A stretch of 64,000 nt of DNA from Manduca sexta (GCF_014839805.1 NC_051129.1:434001-498000), one strand, 5' to 3'. Shown: positions 1 to 13,164, numbered from the stretch's first letter. Notes: generated by a model not told the origin, from the letters alone. Made by a program: numbers and translations.

Positions 1-600
1 TACTAAGAAGTAAGACAAAATATTGTCTATCAAGACAATCAGTCAAAAAATACTCATATCATCACAGAAACAAATTAAAAACAGACAATAGATAACCATA
101 ACGATTAGATAAAAACATCTCATATAAAACTTCAATTATTTTTAAGTCAGTTAAACCCTGAAACCCCTTTCCGCCAGGAGCCGAACCTACGCACTCAAGC
201 AACTGTTACACAACTTGCAAAGCTGCCTAAACCTCTCAAACTTACAAAAAGAGGTTCGAGAAAGTCAACTATTGTAACTTAGTAAGGCCCTACTAAGTTT
301 GTGAGACAAAAACCCTTACAATCGTACTTAGTACTTACCGTACTTGAGTAACTTGGCGGCTTGATGAAAGGGAACTTTGTGTGGTCAACTTGAAGTTTGT
401 ACAACGTATATCCCTCTGTATATTGTTAAGGAAAGTATTCTGAATGATTTTAGTTGTAACCATTATTACTTTTCTATACAAATAAACTAGTCCAAGTCCC
501 TCTAAAGATGCTAAGCGCCATTGTTATTCGTCATCAATTTAGTCAAACGTAACTTTGAATTATAAGGCCTAGATTACATCACACGGAGATATCTTAATTT
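1..600. other. No gene recognised
   Basis: AT-rich sequence. Only a short open stretch around 150-290 (plus strand), without splice or start signals. Confidence 0.5.
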
Positions 601-616
601 ATAGTACGTTACTTAT

Positions 617-898
617 GATGTTTGTTAGAAATTAACTCGGAAACAGCTGAAAGAATGCAAATTAAATTTGGCAAACGGATAGATGATGTTCTGGATTATT
701 ACATAAGCCTATAAATTTATCCCGGTAACTTGCTCCCGTAGGAAATATTTGAATTGTTAATCTGATTTTTTTTAATAGATCACGCTGGCGTCATCCCCAT
801 AGCGTTATACATCAGTACAGTGATTAAGGAAACTTCTTTCACACGGACGAAGCCGCAAGCAATATCTGGTTAATCATAATTTTAATAATAGCTAGCTC
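617..898 (+). mobile_element. Family H repeat
   Basis: GAAACAGCTGAAAGAATGCA, ATCCCGGTAACTTGCTCCCG and the end CACACGGACGAAGCCGCAAG before GCTAG. Confidence 0.55.
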
Positions 899-1129
899 CA
901 CGGAGTCCAATACCTTCAAACCCGGGCACGCAGAAGTTGCCGACAGATTATTTATTTCCTCTGACATTATTATCACTCAACTCGATAGGACCAAACACTG
1001 CGCAACTACAGACGCTGTACCCGGGTTCTTTTCGCATACAAGATATACTTTCAAAATTTACTAAAAACAGTGTAATTACGCCTTCACCCGAGTATAAACT
1101 CACAAATCCGGCCTAACACACAATTCTCG

Positions 1130-1262
1130 TTAACCCGGACCGCGTCAGAAAGTCGGCTAATGCCGGAGCGACCGCAGCCGGCCTTCCCGATGAGTCGGGC
1201 GGTCGCGCCGCGATTTGTCAAGTGCTCGTGCGGTCGCCGGTTCTTCGATACGGGAATTTAAT
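1130..1262. other. CpG-rich islet of unknown function
   Basis: 130 bp with many CpG, containing GCGACCGC...GCGGTCGC and CCCGATGAGTCGGG inverted repeats. All frames are fairly open because of composition, including an ORF MPERPQPAFPMSRAV... on the plus strand, so no exon can be assigned. Confidence 0.3.
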
Positions 1263-2227
1263 CAACTATTATACGGGATTGTGGTTTGGGTGAATTACGC
1301 CGTGATTGGGAAGTTTCCAGACTTTTTAATTGGAATTTTAGTTTTTTAATCCTTTGTGTTAGACGTTTTGCTGCGCGTCAGATCGATGACTTGGGCATGA
1401 GTAGGGGATGGATACCGACACAATATGCTACCCGTTATATGCAGCATTTTCTAGAGACTTCTATTTTAGTAAAGAATACGAGTGCTGGCAGACATTTCCT
1501 CAGATAGTATGTTAAATATAAAACCCATCGACATATATATACCACGTACTAGATTTGACGTTCCGAACATTCACTGTGTTCAACTGAATTGAACTGCAAT
1601 CCATTCAAATTGACTTTAGTATGGTCAATATTGACAGCTTGTTGTTGTGTACTGAGTGGCGCTCATAATAAAAGAACTCGAGTCTAAGTGTAAACTTGGA
1701 TTTGAATAAAAAATATTAATCAAATAAATAAAATTATTTGTTGTTCAAGTGAATAAATAGGTTATAACAGTGATGTTTTGGTTGCCATTATAGTTCAGAT
1801 TTTGGACAAATAGTTTATATGGACGTTCGTGTCTATAGAATATACGTTAATGATAAACCCCACTAAACCTAGTAACCTTACTGTCAATTATGAGTGCATC
1901 AACCTCACTGACGTAATTTATCACAACTAAAGCGTCATTCATTCTTTATAAAAGGCTTGACTAAAAAGGATGCGGCTTTGTATACATATCAGTAGACAGA
2001 AAGCGGTGGAAGCAATTAAAATTTCTTTTAAAACACACGACTGAATAGTGAGATAACTTATTTTTGCACAGAAAGGACTTTGTGAATGAATTAATATAAA
2101 AACAACTTTTCAATGACGCAATAAACAAAACTGATGTCTGATGGAAAGCACCCCGACTGGACATTAACCGTAGTAACACAGTTTTTATTGACAAAGAACT
2201 GAGTAGCAATATATAAATCTTCCCATG
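1263..2227. other. No gene recognised
   Basis: AT-rich; ORFs here are short and lack domains or codon bias. Confidence 0.5.
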
Positions 2228-2325
2228 TATAGCATGACCAGAAAAGACCTCTCAATGTTGCGGTAAAAACTGAAATTAATTTCTTGAACGTAACTTTAAA
2301 ACAATAAAGCAAAATTGGTGCCTCC
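2228..2325 (+). mobile_element. Short repeat family R
   Basis: Colinear with the 11.2 and 20.0 kb copies: ATAGCATGACCAGAAAAGAC, then GAAATTAATTTCTTGAACGT and ACTTTAAAACAATAAAGCAA. Confidence 0.45.
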
Positions 2326-2664
2326 AAAGCAAGTTTTTTATTTTACTGGTCGGGCTATTTAGTCCAGTATATACATTTGAATCAGATGATCACATAAGCT
2401 AGTAGTCACACTGAAAATATCAAACATAACAATACGTAGTTCTTAGAAAGATGGGTTTGTTACCAAAAATGCGTCGTTTCTCTCCGTCACAAAATTTATA
2501 TGCCCTAATAATGCAAATAACTTTTCTACTATCAAGCAGCTATGTATGCACTGTTGTGTTCCTAATGAAAGAAATTGTAGCCAGCGTAATTTCTTGGCAT
2601 TATGAGTGTTAATTCTTGTATAAGGGTGACGAGCGTTGTGGTATGCCTCGCCGTACACATTCAA

Positions 2665-2750
2665 AGTTCTGTATGTTGCTACTGTTTATGGACGGTATTG
2701 TCGGTTACCAGCAGGCGAGCGGCATGCTCGTCTCGTATTACAAACAAAAA
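2665..2750 (+). mobile_element. LINE 3' tail, family L (last 85 bp)
   Basis: GCTACTGTTTATGGACGGTA followed by CAGGCGAGCGGCATGCTCGT matches the extreme 3' part of family L. Confidence 0.5.
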
Positions 2751-5194
2751 TCATGTTCAAATTGTTCAATATTCATATTTCTTATTTTTTATTGTGAATC
2801 TATTTCGTGATAATAACCTCTTGATTTTGCAAATGCACCTTCGTCTTAAAGCCTACTTAATCAGTTGCTCGAGTTTACTTTGATAAATCCAACTGACGAA
2901 ATACATTCTCCACTCAATCCCTAGTATAAATCAGTTTCATTACCTAGAATTCAACCACAAAGATCTGTTTACTTTTTGATAAAGCGAAATTAGCGCATGC
3001 ATACACACAGGAAAACACGCCTAATTGCTCACAATATAAAACCTACATTCCCAAACCATTGTGTTCTGAAAACAAACGTTTCATAAACGCTGAAAACAAG
3101 TCGTATTAACTGTTTCAGGAAATATTATTTCGAGGTAACGATTTTAACTTGCAGTGGATTTTCTTGTTTTTTCGGTGAACTAGTTTGAAAATAAGTACAG
3201 TATAATTTATTAACTGTAGTAATATTTTGTTAGCAACAAGTTATAACCCACTGAGGGATGGTTCAAATCTATATGCAAAACTAACGAAATACTACATTAA
3301 TTTTGCACATTAAGGCCTTGTTTACAAATATTTCAATCACATTGAAAGCAAGCTATTTCACAGATTTCATCACGGTTTTTTATAATATAGTTTTCTCCAG
3401 ACGTTTCGAAGACTTTGCGGCCTTCCTGGTCACGGGGCAAACAAATCCCCGGAAACACGGAGAATTATAATATAATAACTGTAAAAATCCGTAAAATACT
3501 TTTATTGCAATGTCTAACATTCGCGTAAGCATAAGAAATCATTTCAATCACAATTAACTTAATAGATTGTGCCGTAGTTATTTAACGTAATAAAGAAAGT
3601 AAAAACGACTGACAGTAAATTTGAAGTCTGATTGCCTATATTAAATCTGGCGGCAAAAGTCGGTCAGAGATTAACTAGGCGAGGTGTGAAGCGCGACGAA
3701 TGGAGTCGTATGCTCGTAATTCAATTATACTATAGGAGAAACTATACTCGGCCTAGACGTACAGGTGAACTATATTCATAACTCAGTTCAGGGACAACTC
3801 CAAAGATAGGTAGAATTGTGAGTACATTGGAGATGTTTTAATTCGAAATTTAGAGATATTGCGATATCGGCGTAGTGTACAAATATTTTTTCTGGCAAAT
3901 CAAAAATTCTCAAAACTTAAATTCAACAATATCAATATGAATCATAATATTAGTGTTTCGGTCGCTTACCGAATCACCAATAAAACTTAAAGCCAAATAA
4001 TATGCAAATAAATTAATTTAAATAATATACTAGGAAATATAAGAAATAAATAAAGTACTTTCATAAATAAAAATTAAGCAAACTGCAACTTAAAATTCCA
4101 CTTACAACCCTACAATGCGCGCGGTTCTAAAGTACCCCAATAAACTGTGATTTTGCATTCTATAACAAACTGCACAAAAGACGTTTAAAGTCGGAACTCG
4201 ACTGAAATTAAAATTTACTACCTTATACATTGTAGATTTTTCCAAGTTACCAGACTAACTACAATTAACTGGCACCGTTTGCGCCATTTTGAAAATGATG
4301 GCATTGTAATGGGAGGAATAGTAGGATTTTAAATTGTTTTAAGTATGATGGGTGAATGTATTTTGTTCCACTTTATAAAGAATGTACTACATACGTTAGG
4401 TATGTTGAGCCTTCGGTCTACAATTAATGAGACGGATCAGTACGATTCTGGGGAGCGAGTGACGTCACCTCTTCCCTGCACACACCATCAGGAGCAGTGT
4501 TATCAGTGGCGCAAAAAGCCTTCCATTTTTTTTTGTTTTTTACCGAGGCAATATCTACATTACAAAATTCAGCGTCGGTGTTAATAAATTAAATTTAAAT
4601 ACTGATTTAAAAATTCCTAATCCACTTTACTGAAATAAATTGGAATACATTGCAAGCATTGAAAGCATTTCTCACCCCTTTATAACCGAATATAGCTGGA
4701 CAAATCCACAATATATTGCACCAACATTTATTCAAACACATGAAATTCAGAAAAAGGAGCCGACGAATAAATCCCACTTCACTGGCACATTCAAAGCCTA
4801 ACTTTCTGAGTGCATACAACTTATACGACGGATTCCCTATCGAAAATGCACTCTATCCGTCAAAGAATAAAGTTAAAAATGCGTTTTCAAGTTACCTCCG
4901 TTTCTAAGTACAGCGTCGCCCAAAAGGCTGTCTACTTAAAATACGAAACACGCTCTTTATAAATGCAAGAAAATAATGTTGTATATTGGGTACACAATAT
5001 TGCTACTCTAATGGAAACTGTCCCGTTGTAGGGTTAAGTAGATGGCAAATGTTGTCTTCAATAGATTTAAATACATTTAATGAATATCCTGTGAAAATGT
5101 CCGTAATATATTCAAAAGATAAAGCCTTGTAAATATCATACACACATCATCTCAAGTCTGCCTTTGGGACTAAAAGGAATTAAACCTCTGTCCA
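2751..5194. other. No gene recognised apart from a foldback copy
   Basis: AT-rich DNA with the foldback copy at 3375-3545. CAGTGGCGCAAAAAGCC near 4505 looks like one end of a hAT-type element, but no partner end was found. Confidence 0.45.
3375..3545 (+). mobile_element. Copy of the foldback element (diverged)
   Basis: Contains CAGACGTTTCGAAGACTTTG core sequence, imperfect inverted arms around it, and the right-hand module AATGTCTAACATTCGCGTAA about 40 bp downstream. Confidence 0.6.
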
Positions 5195-5305
5195 TCCAGG
5201 TCTTTCCCTTTTCGCCATGTGTTTCGTCCCCTTACCTTCTGGGTGAGCCATTAACTATATCGAGCACAAATTCCAGACTCCAAACTGATACTGACGACGT
5301 ATCGG
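5195..5305 (-). mobile_element. Decayed SINE family S2 copy
   Basis: GAGCACAAATTCCAGACTCC and AAACTGATACTGA match the inner part of the minus-strand S2 copy at 22.5 kb. Confidence 0.35.
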
Positions 5306-5866
5306 CGTTTGTAATACGACTCCGTTAGCAATTTGGTACCGAATGGGTATGAGAGGCTAATAAAAGTAAATAACACACCTGATGGTAAATTTATCGTACT
5401 TTCCATTAAAACTGGTAATATCATCACAATTTTTGAAAAATAAGAATAAGATTTTAGTAAAATGCGGTCACAACAACCCGTTTAGACAAAAGTAATAATA
5501 CTAAAAGCCTAGCAGACTAAACGCGTGCAACGGGTATCGTAAACTACACAGCGAGTATGTTGCGGGTGAAATGCCTGTTTCAACCATAGTTTGTTACTCG
5601 TTGAATATAGGTAAAGTTTGGTTATATTGGTTTGATGTTATTTATTATCTACACGATTATCAATAGCATTATTTTATGTATTTGTCAATTTATTTATGAA
5701 GTTTATAGAAATAGAAAATACTCACCAAAAATAATTAATGTATTAGGAAATGTGAAACGTACCTGCAATGAAAAAAATATTGTTAACCCAACAGTCTACA
5801 GTCCAGATAGTTAACAATCACAATGCACGTGTCCTTAGGGAAGCATACACCAACAATTATTCTCAG

Positions 5867-5975
5867 AGTGCTCCAAAGTATTCTCGTCCCATGGAATTCC
5901 TCCCTCATTACAATATGGACCTAGTCCATTACGGTATTAAGCAGAAATGTCATCTCTACGAGGTATCACAAACTA
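5867..5975 (+). CDS. Candidate internal exon (36 codons), unidentified
   Basis: A TTATTCTCAG acceptor at 5866 and a GTAAGT donor at 5976 frame 109 nt that read openly in one frame (SAPKYSRPMEFLPHYN...). Codons use C/G at third positions more than the flanking AT-rich DNA. The frame is also open upstream to 5768. No protein family recognised. It could be an exon of a plus-strand gene or a chance ORF. Confidence 0.3.
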
Positions 5976-6099
5976 GTAAGTAGATAAATATATTCTCAGT
6001 CATATTCTCTAGAGTCTAGAATTTAGTTTATCGAAACAAGCTGCTTCTATTTTCAAACTATCCAACAGCAAACTACGTTTCGCGGATCAAATCCCGTTT

Positions 6100-6410
6100 T
6101 CACAATCCATTCTGATTTCAAATCTAGCCAATGTATCGCGCGAACCGGCCAATCCGAAGAACTGCATGAAACTGGTAATTCCACATCAGTTTCCATTGGC
6201 TACAATTTAAATCTCTGGAGTAATCCGATTAACCGGTAAAGTGGGCGACAATAGCCAGCGATTAGCGCGTACCGGCCATTACAATCGGCAGACTCTCCGG
6301 TAATGCCGGTGGAGCATTTGCATTGAATTGTGTTGCATTTAGAGGGTTAATTGGACGGAAAACGACGGATTGTTTAGTAAATGTGATTTTAGATTAATTG
6401 CTCGTACGGA
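6100..6410. promoter_or_regulatory. Possible conserved non-coding element with POU octamer
   Basis: A 300 bp block of raised GC with no usable ORF. It holds a perfect octamer ATTTGCAT (6316-6323), repeated ACCGGCCA motifs and ATTA homeodomain cores. An enhancer is a guess from motif density only. Confidence 0.2.
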
Positions 6411-9149
6411 ATCAAAGGGTTGAGGCTGTCAGGACAAATAATTGGCACTGTTGAATTGACTGATTAGTGATGTTTTCTCCTGTTACATGACAAGTAGTGT
6501 CACGTGACCTGATGGTACATGCAGTCAACAAGAGAATTTGTTTTCATCGAGCGAAAAAAGATTTCCTTGTTAGTCTTAATGTTCACCAGTTGTACATAAA
6601 TTGTGACAATGATTTTCATCATAAAATGTGCCTAGCTCACCACCCAACTGCACAAAATACATCCTTATAGCACCATCATAATATTCAGTTTGATGCATTT
6701 AAGATGAAACTAGTTACGTATTCCATAGCACAAATGCTCCGAAAATGCATTTTATGTATTTATACAGACCGGTGCTAGGTTCTAAAAGCATGTAGAACCT
6801 CTGAAAGCTTTGAGAAAGTCATCTCAAGGGTTTTAGTTAAAGTGTCGGCTGGACGAACCACCCAAAATTCGAATTACAAAGCACTGGCACCAGCTTCTCT
6901 CGTGATGCTAGTTACATATTGTCCAGTAAGACAATTTACCATGTCTACAATATGGCTTAATTTCAAATTAAGAAGTCTAATAAGGACACATGAATAGATA
7001 AACAAATTTAAAATAATATAATTTGAGACACAGATAAGTCCATTTATGTCTATTTATCCCTATAAGGTTCGGCAAAGGCGCAAATAATGTACTCAGACTA
7101 GCTTTTTGTTCAAGCCTATCAGCATATCGAGCAGTAGTTCCAATCTCGGGCAATTTAGGTGTATATTTTTGAATTGATAAATTCACAAATTATTATTCGA
7201 ACGAAACCTCATTTCTCAGTCTAATTAAGGCATTGGACCAATGAAGTCCAATTAATACTTGTCATAACACAGGCACCCGCAACGTTTCGTCTGAAATTAT
7301 TTTTTAGACTAAACACGCATCCTATGCAAAGTTCATCATCCGTGTAAAAATAAAATAATCCGTATTAGTCACTTTCCCATTTAAGTATTTTTCCATCGTC
7401 AGTCAATGACAGTTCAGTGACAGTGGACAGCGTGATGCGTGACGTAAGTGTTAACACAAGGTCTAGAGCATTACGGTTTACTACGCTGTTAATTTTCGGC
7501 TCGGTGTTATAGGACTGGGAACTTCCTGAATGCTTTGTTATTAAGATTTTATATTAAATTGGAATAAGGGTAATTTTTGGTAAGATTTTATAAGCACCTC
7601 ATGTCAGAGTACTATTAATCCTATCACCGTTGACTTTAGGTGTAAAATCTTAATATGCAACATTACTGGCTACAACCTCCTTCAAACCAGGGCAGCCTGT
7701 GATTGAAATAGCTCAGCGATACTAGACTATCTTCGGTCCTACCAACCCAGATGGACTCTCGTATACAAGATATCTACCATTAACTGGCATTAGTGAACCA
7801 ATTTTAATTTTCGAAAAATTACACTCCCCGACGAAGAATTTTCATTTCTTATCTTTTTTGCTATAATATATGAAAGGCAGTGCAGACAAAAGGTTATAGT
7901 ATAAAACAACCTCTCAATTCCCGACCTACATTCAGATTAAATCGAGCAATATGTTTCTGTATGTAACGGTTCCATTACACAGCTTAATTGCTTGTTGTAG
8001 TTGTTTGCTGGCTAGTGTATACGGCGCGTTTTGGATACGTCCTACATATAACGTAGGTCATGAATTAATACCAAACAAGATACTGGAGTTGCTTTCTTAA
8101 TTTACTTATATTGACTGTGGAGTAGGTTGCTTGAGTTTGATTTTCAAGTCGAGAAAGATTGAGTTGCGTTTTGGTTTAGTTGGATTGTATGAAGTCGTGG
8201 TAAGGAAAAATAATAATAATAATAATTTATTTCCAAAACAAAAGAATTACACAGTCAGATTAAGCAAAACATTCTAGACTAGGCACTGCCTGTGCCGTAG
8301 AATGAATTAAGTAGGATTAACATTTTGGGCGGGTGTGCCGTGTTTAAGCAATTTCAATAACAATAAATAGAAGACTTAAGTTACAAACTAATAATAACTA
8401 ATATTGACTATATTAAGATCTATTTTATGAGATGGCTACGATATTATAGTTACATTATGTTTTTCATAAATTCTTCGGCGTATAAGTAGGACCAATTTAG
8501 CAATTCTTTTGTGATTTTATTTTTAGCTTCGCAATAGTTTAAGTTGTAGATTTTAAGTATTTTATTGAATTTGTTATACAAACAAAAAGCTTTTTCTCAT
8601 AGCAAGTATAAACAGAGGTAATCATGTCCACATTCCACCAGTTACATTAGAGTCTAACGTCACAATGCGGGCCAAGTCTTCTGTCATTTACCTGACACAA
8701 TTCTAGATTATCTTATGATACTACGCAGAGAAACCTAATATCCTAATAGTAGAGAAAATGAACAAAAACTTATTATACTGTAGTCGCGTTATAAATACTT
8801 GATATGTGTACTTATGGCAAAATATAATAAGAATACTTTAGATGCTTTCATGAAATAAACATACTCTGAATTTTGTCATAAGTATACACATTACAATATT
8901 AAAATCACATCAGCCAGTTTTCAATGTTAGTTGAATAAAAAGCAGGTGTTTACTAATGATAACCTGGTCAAGGTGCTTAGCAGATAAGAGCTGGAACAAA
9001 TACACGTTATCAACATTCTGTAGGTCAGGAGGAGCTGAAGAATTGTTATAAACATCGGAAACTTAGACAACGGTCTTAATTCCAATATAAATTTTAAACA
9101 CTCATTTTTTTAAAGTTAAAATATCTATACATAATATGAAACAAAGTCC
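6411..9149. other. No gene recognised
   Basis: AT-rich, with one microsatellite at 8.2 kb; no coding or splice-supported exon seen. Confidence 0.5.
8211..8228 (+). repeat. (AAT)n microsatellite
   Basis: Six AAT units; the AT-rich sequence after it (ATTTATTTCCAAAACAAAAG, then CTAGGCACTGCCTGTGCCG) looks like an old repeat end on the minus strand, family unknown. Confidence 0.7.
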
Positions 9150-9405
9150 TCATAAGTCTGTAGGTAATCGATTTTCTCAAAATCTACTGAACGGATTTTT
9201 GTACCAATGGTACTAAAAGATAGTGCAATTGTTGAGGAAGGTTTAGGTTTATAGTACATAACGGTTTTATGTAAATTGACTGCAATATAACGATTACTGT
9301 TGAAGAGGTCGCGTGGTTGTTTTTTATCTCGTGGGTCGGGATTCACGCGGGAAAGACTTGTGACGCACTAATCCCCACGCGACCGAAGCCGCGGGCACAG
9401 CTAGT
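9150..9405 (+). mobile_element. Family H repeat
   Basis: AAAATCTACTGAACGGATTT near the start and CACGCGACCGAAGCCGCGGG followed by CACAGCTAGTTG at the end. Confidence 0.6.
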
Positions 9406-9969
9406 TGATTATAACTTGATATATAGCGCAGGGAAACAACGGAAACAAGTACAGGTACGCTAACTAGTTAACAGGTATAAAGATCCTCCATAACATTTTT
9501 AAACATCTCGTTCTCAATAAATTTTGTGTGGTCGACAAAACGCCTGACCTCATAGTAAAGGAGATCCTTCTTCAGAAGTGGTGTCCCAGTATATCCCACC
9601 AGTGGTGTCACAGTATACTTATAATGATTATGTATAGATCCTACCACATTGTTGCTGAAACCGAAACATATGACAATTATTGTTATAAGCGTGTTAAGGC
9701 AAAAATATTAACATAATAAATAGCAAATGTTAGTGTATACCAAGTAATAACAAGTCAATGAGACTAGCGTGTCGAAGATAAAATGGCGGAAAAAATTAAT
9801 TATTCGCGGTTAAATTCTGTTACGCGTTCATAACTTTACGGTATTTTGGTTCTTTGATTGTTCCTGGGTAGCTTCTACTTCGGCTACCTAAAGACCTCGA
9901 TTTTGAATGACTTTCTAATATTACGGATTTTTAGTACCTCTACTGATTTTAATGTAAAAATATTTGGAT

Positions 9970-10175
9970 GTTGATAAGAAGTAAACGCAGAGATAGCTGA
10001 ACGGATTTGGATGTAATTTAGTATTCAGATAAACCCGTGGATTAACACAATGCTTATTTTATGCCAGTAATTTGCTCCTATGGGAAGTATAGAATTGTTT
10101 AAATAGACAGCACTGGCCTCCTAATGGGACTATATCGCTAAAGTGATTTAGAGACTTTTGTACAACACCTAGTCA
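9970..10175 (+). mobile_element. Family H repeat (fragment)
   Basis: AGATAGCTGAACGGATTTGG, then CAGTAATTTGCTCCTATGGG; its 3' end is lost. Confidence 0.45.
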
Positions 10176-10545
10176 ATCTAAATATTTATTGTAATGATGC
10201 TGTTTAGTGGTATCTGTATGCATACCACAATTTTGTCTATTCCTCTCCCCTATTGAAGTGGTTAATGGACCACAATATTTCTTGGACGCATCCGAGCGTT
10301 CACAAAGCAAGTGTTACCGCTCCCCAGAGATGAATGGTCTAGTTTTTACCTAGTCTGCAATCCGGTGTTTCGTTCCACTCGGTTGGCGCGTTTCTAACCA
10401 CGTGTTGCTTTGTGGCAGTTTCCCAGGGGAGCTTGGGGTTCGTCGTACATAAATTTTACAATATATAAAACTGCGTGACTACGTAGTATCATGACAGCTG
10501 AGAGTTAGGTAAGGTTTGTTTAGATGTAATTACCGATTGTTTTAT

Positions 10546-10702
10546 CAGAGGCGGCTTTAGGTGAGGCGAACTGGTCAACCGTCCGGAGCCTCGCGCAGTT
10601 CCTTGGTAGACGTTTTTTTACGATCTTACTGACGAAACTGTTAAAACCGGTGAACCTTTTTTTACTTCGCCCGGGGCCTTGCGTGGTTTAGGGCCGGCAC
10701 TG
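10546..10702. mobile_element. hAT-like MITE, 157 bp, 8-bp TSD
   Basis: Starts CAGAGGCGGCTTTAGG and ends with the complement of CAGTGCCGGCCCTAAA (imperfect terminal inverted repeats, 12 of 16). Flanks TGTTTTAT (10538-10545) and TGTTTTGT (10703-10710) match at 7 of 8 positions, a slightly decayed 8-bp duplication. Non-coding. Confidence 0.7.
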
Positions 10703-11216
10703 TGTTTTGTGTCCGATTGGATTACCTAAGGCCGTATTAACAGGTGAATCCCATCTTAAGTAGTGTCTCAAGTAAACCTTTAATGTATTGAGATAATAAA
10801 TAAACAAAACTCAGGTATCAAAATCAGTTAAATGCGATGACTTAAGATATCATTTGAGATGTTGTTACCACCTAGAATATTATTCATTGATTTACTTTAA
10901 ATTACATCAAGACTTTAACACAAACAAACCTGCAGACAATCATACAAAATATGAAACAAAGACTCGCTCACGCAGATGAGTAACAAGATAAACATTTTAA
11001 CGAGTTGATAACAAATATGAACACTTAATAACCAGATAACGTATGAAATGCAGAGCGTTCCGCACAAGACGCTCGTTTGTTCCTCCATATCTGATCTAGT
11101 TCAGTTAGTATTTGTTATGTATGTAGATTCCAAATGTTCTATTTCCACCATGACTATTAAGCATTGACCAAGCACTATTGTGTTCCAATGAGATTTTGTA
11201 TTTGAGTATAAAATTA

Positions 11217-11322
11217 AGGTATAGCCTAACCAGGAAAATAAAAAATCTCACCATGTAGTGGTGAAATATTGAACTAATTTATTGTACTGACTTTAAAACG
11301 AAAATGCATGAGTACCCACCCG
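11217..11322 (+). mobile_element. Short repeat family R
   Basis: TATAGCCTAACCAGGAAAAT, CACCATGTAGTGGTGAAATA and CTAATTTATTGTACTGACTT. Confidence 0.55.
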
Positions 11323-11654
11323 TATAATAATAATAATAAAAAAAAACTAATTAATATATAAAATTACAAAAGATCTAGACGTAATGTCATTATAAGATAC
11401 GGAACCGTCCCAACCTAAGAACTATATTATTTGCAATCAGTAGACTTGCATCCGGCAAAGACCTGTTGATGAACAATAAAATTACAATACGTTATTCAAA
11501 AACCAATACATTTGTATGCAAAATGATAGCACATAAATATCCTTGATAATTAATAGGAACATAAATTTACATCTCATCTTATGCTTACTAATATAAAGCT
11601 GTGTAGTTTGTTCTTTTAAGCAACGATACATATTATTTAACATATTGTAAAACA

Positions 11655-11845
11655 AATTCCGCCTTTCCGTCTGTCTGTATGTTATCGATTTGATCAAAAT
11701 CTACAGAACGGATTTTATGTAATTTGGTACGGAAATAGTTTAAGATCCTGAGAAGGTTGTAGGCTACTTTATATCCCAGGAAAATAGCTGGACTTTTGTC
11801 CCGGAAAATTCCTTCACGCGGACGAAGCCGCGAGCTAAAGTAAGT
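11655..11845 (+). mobile_element. Family H repeat
   Basis: GTCTGTCTGTATGTTATCGA, AATCTACAGAACGGATTTTA and CCTTCACGCGGACGAAGCCG at the end. Confidence 0.6.
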
Positions 11846-11983
11846 TGAATATAATATAATTTATTTCAAACCACATAAATCCACATAAAAAATTATTAAT
11901 AAAACGATTCCAGATATTTTTTTCATCAAGAGGTATTTTACGTTGCCTTACTAAATGAAACCGCATATTCGTCTTTACTGGTC

Positions 11984-12172
11984 TTTGCTGGTGGTAGGAT
12001 ATATTATATCTGGACGAATATCAACCACCGTACACAAGGTGTTAAAACCCGCCATACATAGTGGCTCACGTAAGTGTCGCGTTTCGTGATTAACCCGTAT
12101 ATATACGGTTCCAACAGGCCGGCATAATTTTGTCGACTTTCGCTGCCGTAGCAATCGAGAGGACAGTAAATC
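11984..12172 (-). mobile_element. Family D repeat
   Basis: GCTGGTGGTAGGATATATTA, CACCGTACACAAGGTGTTAA, CCAACAGGCCGGCATAATTT; an uninterrupted reference for the site where the 58.0 kb MITE inserted. Confidence 0.6.
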
Positions 12173-12921
12173 AAAGGCGACCAATTTTTATTACTGATTT
12201 GGAAATGTGCAGTTTAACAAACTTTCTTCCTATCTAGTTTTCATAAATCTACTTAAATTATAAATGTACATTCTTGTTTGATGAACAGCAGTAAGAACGA
12301 TAAGATATAGTTAACCATGTAATGGAACAGAACTGGCTTTTTTGATCGCTATATCGAATACCAGGGCAGTATGTGAAAATATTAGGTTCTAAATTCTGTA
12401 TCAAGAGAAGTCTTTCCCCCGTCGAAGCCGAGTGTCAATATAAGTACAAAAACGGATGCAATAATATTGAATTTCATTAAATATATTCAACGAATATGCG
12501 GATTATGCTAAATGATATGCAAAGGTTAATGTGGAAGTCAAACGTCAGAAACCAGAAATTGTTTACTAAATCGTTGGTTTAATTGTATATTCATTATAAT
12601 CTCATAGATAATACTGGAAATTAACTAATTCTATTTAAATTCCACAGTTGACGAAAATTAAAATACGAGTCTGAATTATTCTATTGTATCATTTTTTATT
12701 ATTACATTCTCAGTATTCTAAAACACGTTTCCAATCACCACATCCGTATAAGAGGTTGCGCCGACTATCAACTTGGTATCCAGAAACATTACCTGTAAAA
12801 TAGTCGTATGTGGAAATAAATATTAAAGTAAAAAACTCTACAATGTGACTGACTGTTCTTTCCTTTTCAAAATAATGATTATCAACAACCAATTGACATA
12901 TCCCATCGGATTAGCATGCTA

Positions 12922-13152
12922 AAGTGGCAGTAGACAAGGCAAATAGCTCACAGAACTGATGGCCGATGGGGCAAGAAGGTTCTGGAGAGGTGGCCACGAA
13001 CTGGCAAGCGCAGCGTCGGACGTCCACGCACAAGGTGGACAGATGACCTCATAAAACTCGCAGGAGGTTGCTGGATGCGAGCCGCTTCCAATAGGGCGAT
13101 CTGGAAATCTTTGGGGGTGGCTTATGTTCAGCAGTGGACATCCTGCGGCTGA
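12922..13152 (+). pseudogene. RTE-class LINE reverse transcriptase 3' end (relic)
   Basis: The frame reads KVLERWPRTGKRSVGRPRTR, then W-T-D-D-L, ending WKSLGVAYVQQWTSCG and TGA, the standard C-terminus of lepidopteran RTE-type (BovB-like) non-LTR retrotransposons. An in-frame TAG at 12931 and the missing 5' part mark it as a 5'-truncated dead copy. The (TGA)n tail that follows is typical of this clade. Confidence 0.75.
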
Positions 13153-13164
13153 TGATGATGATGA
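13150..13164 (+). repeat. (TGA)n tail of the RTE copy
   Basis: Five TGA units directly follow the last RTE codons, as expected for the 3' terminal microsatellite of RTE elements. Confidence 0.8.
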
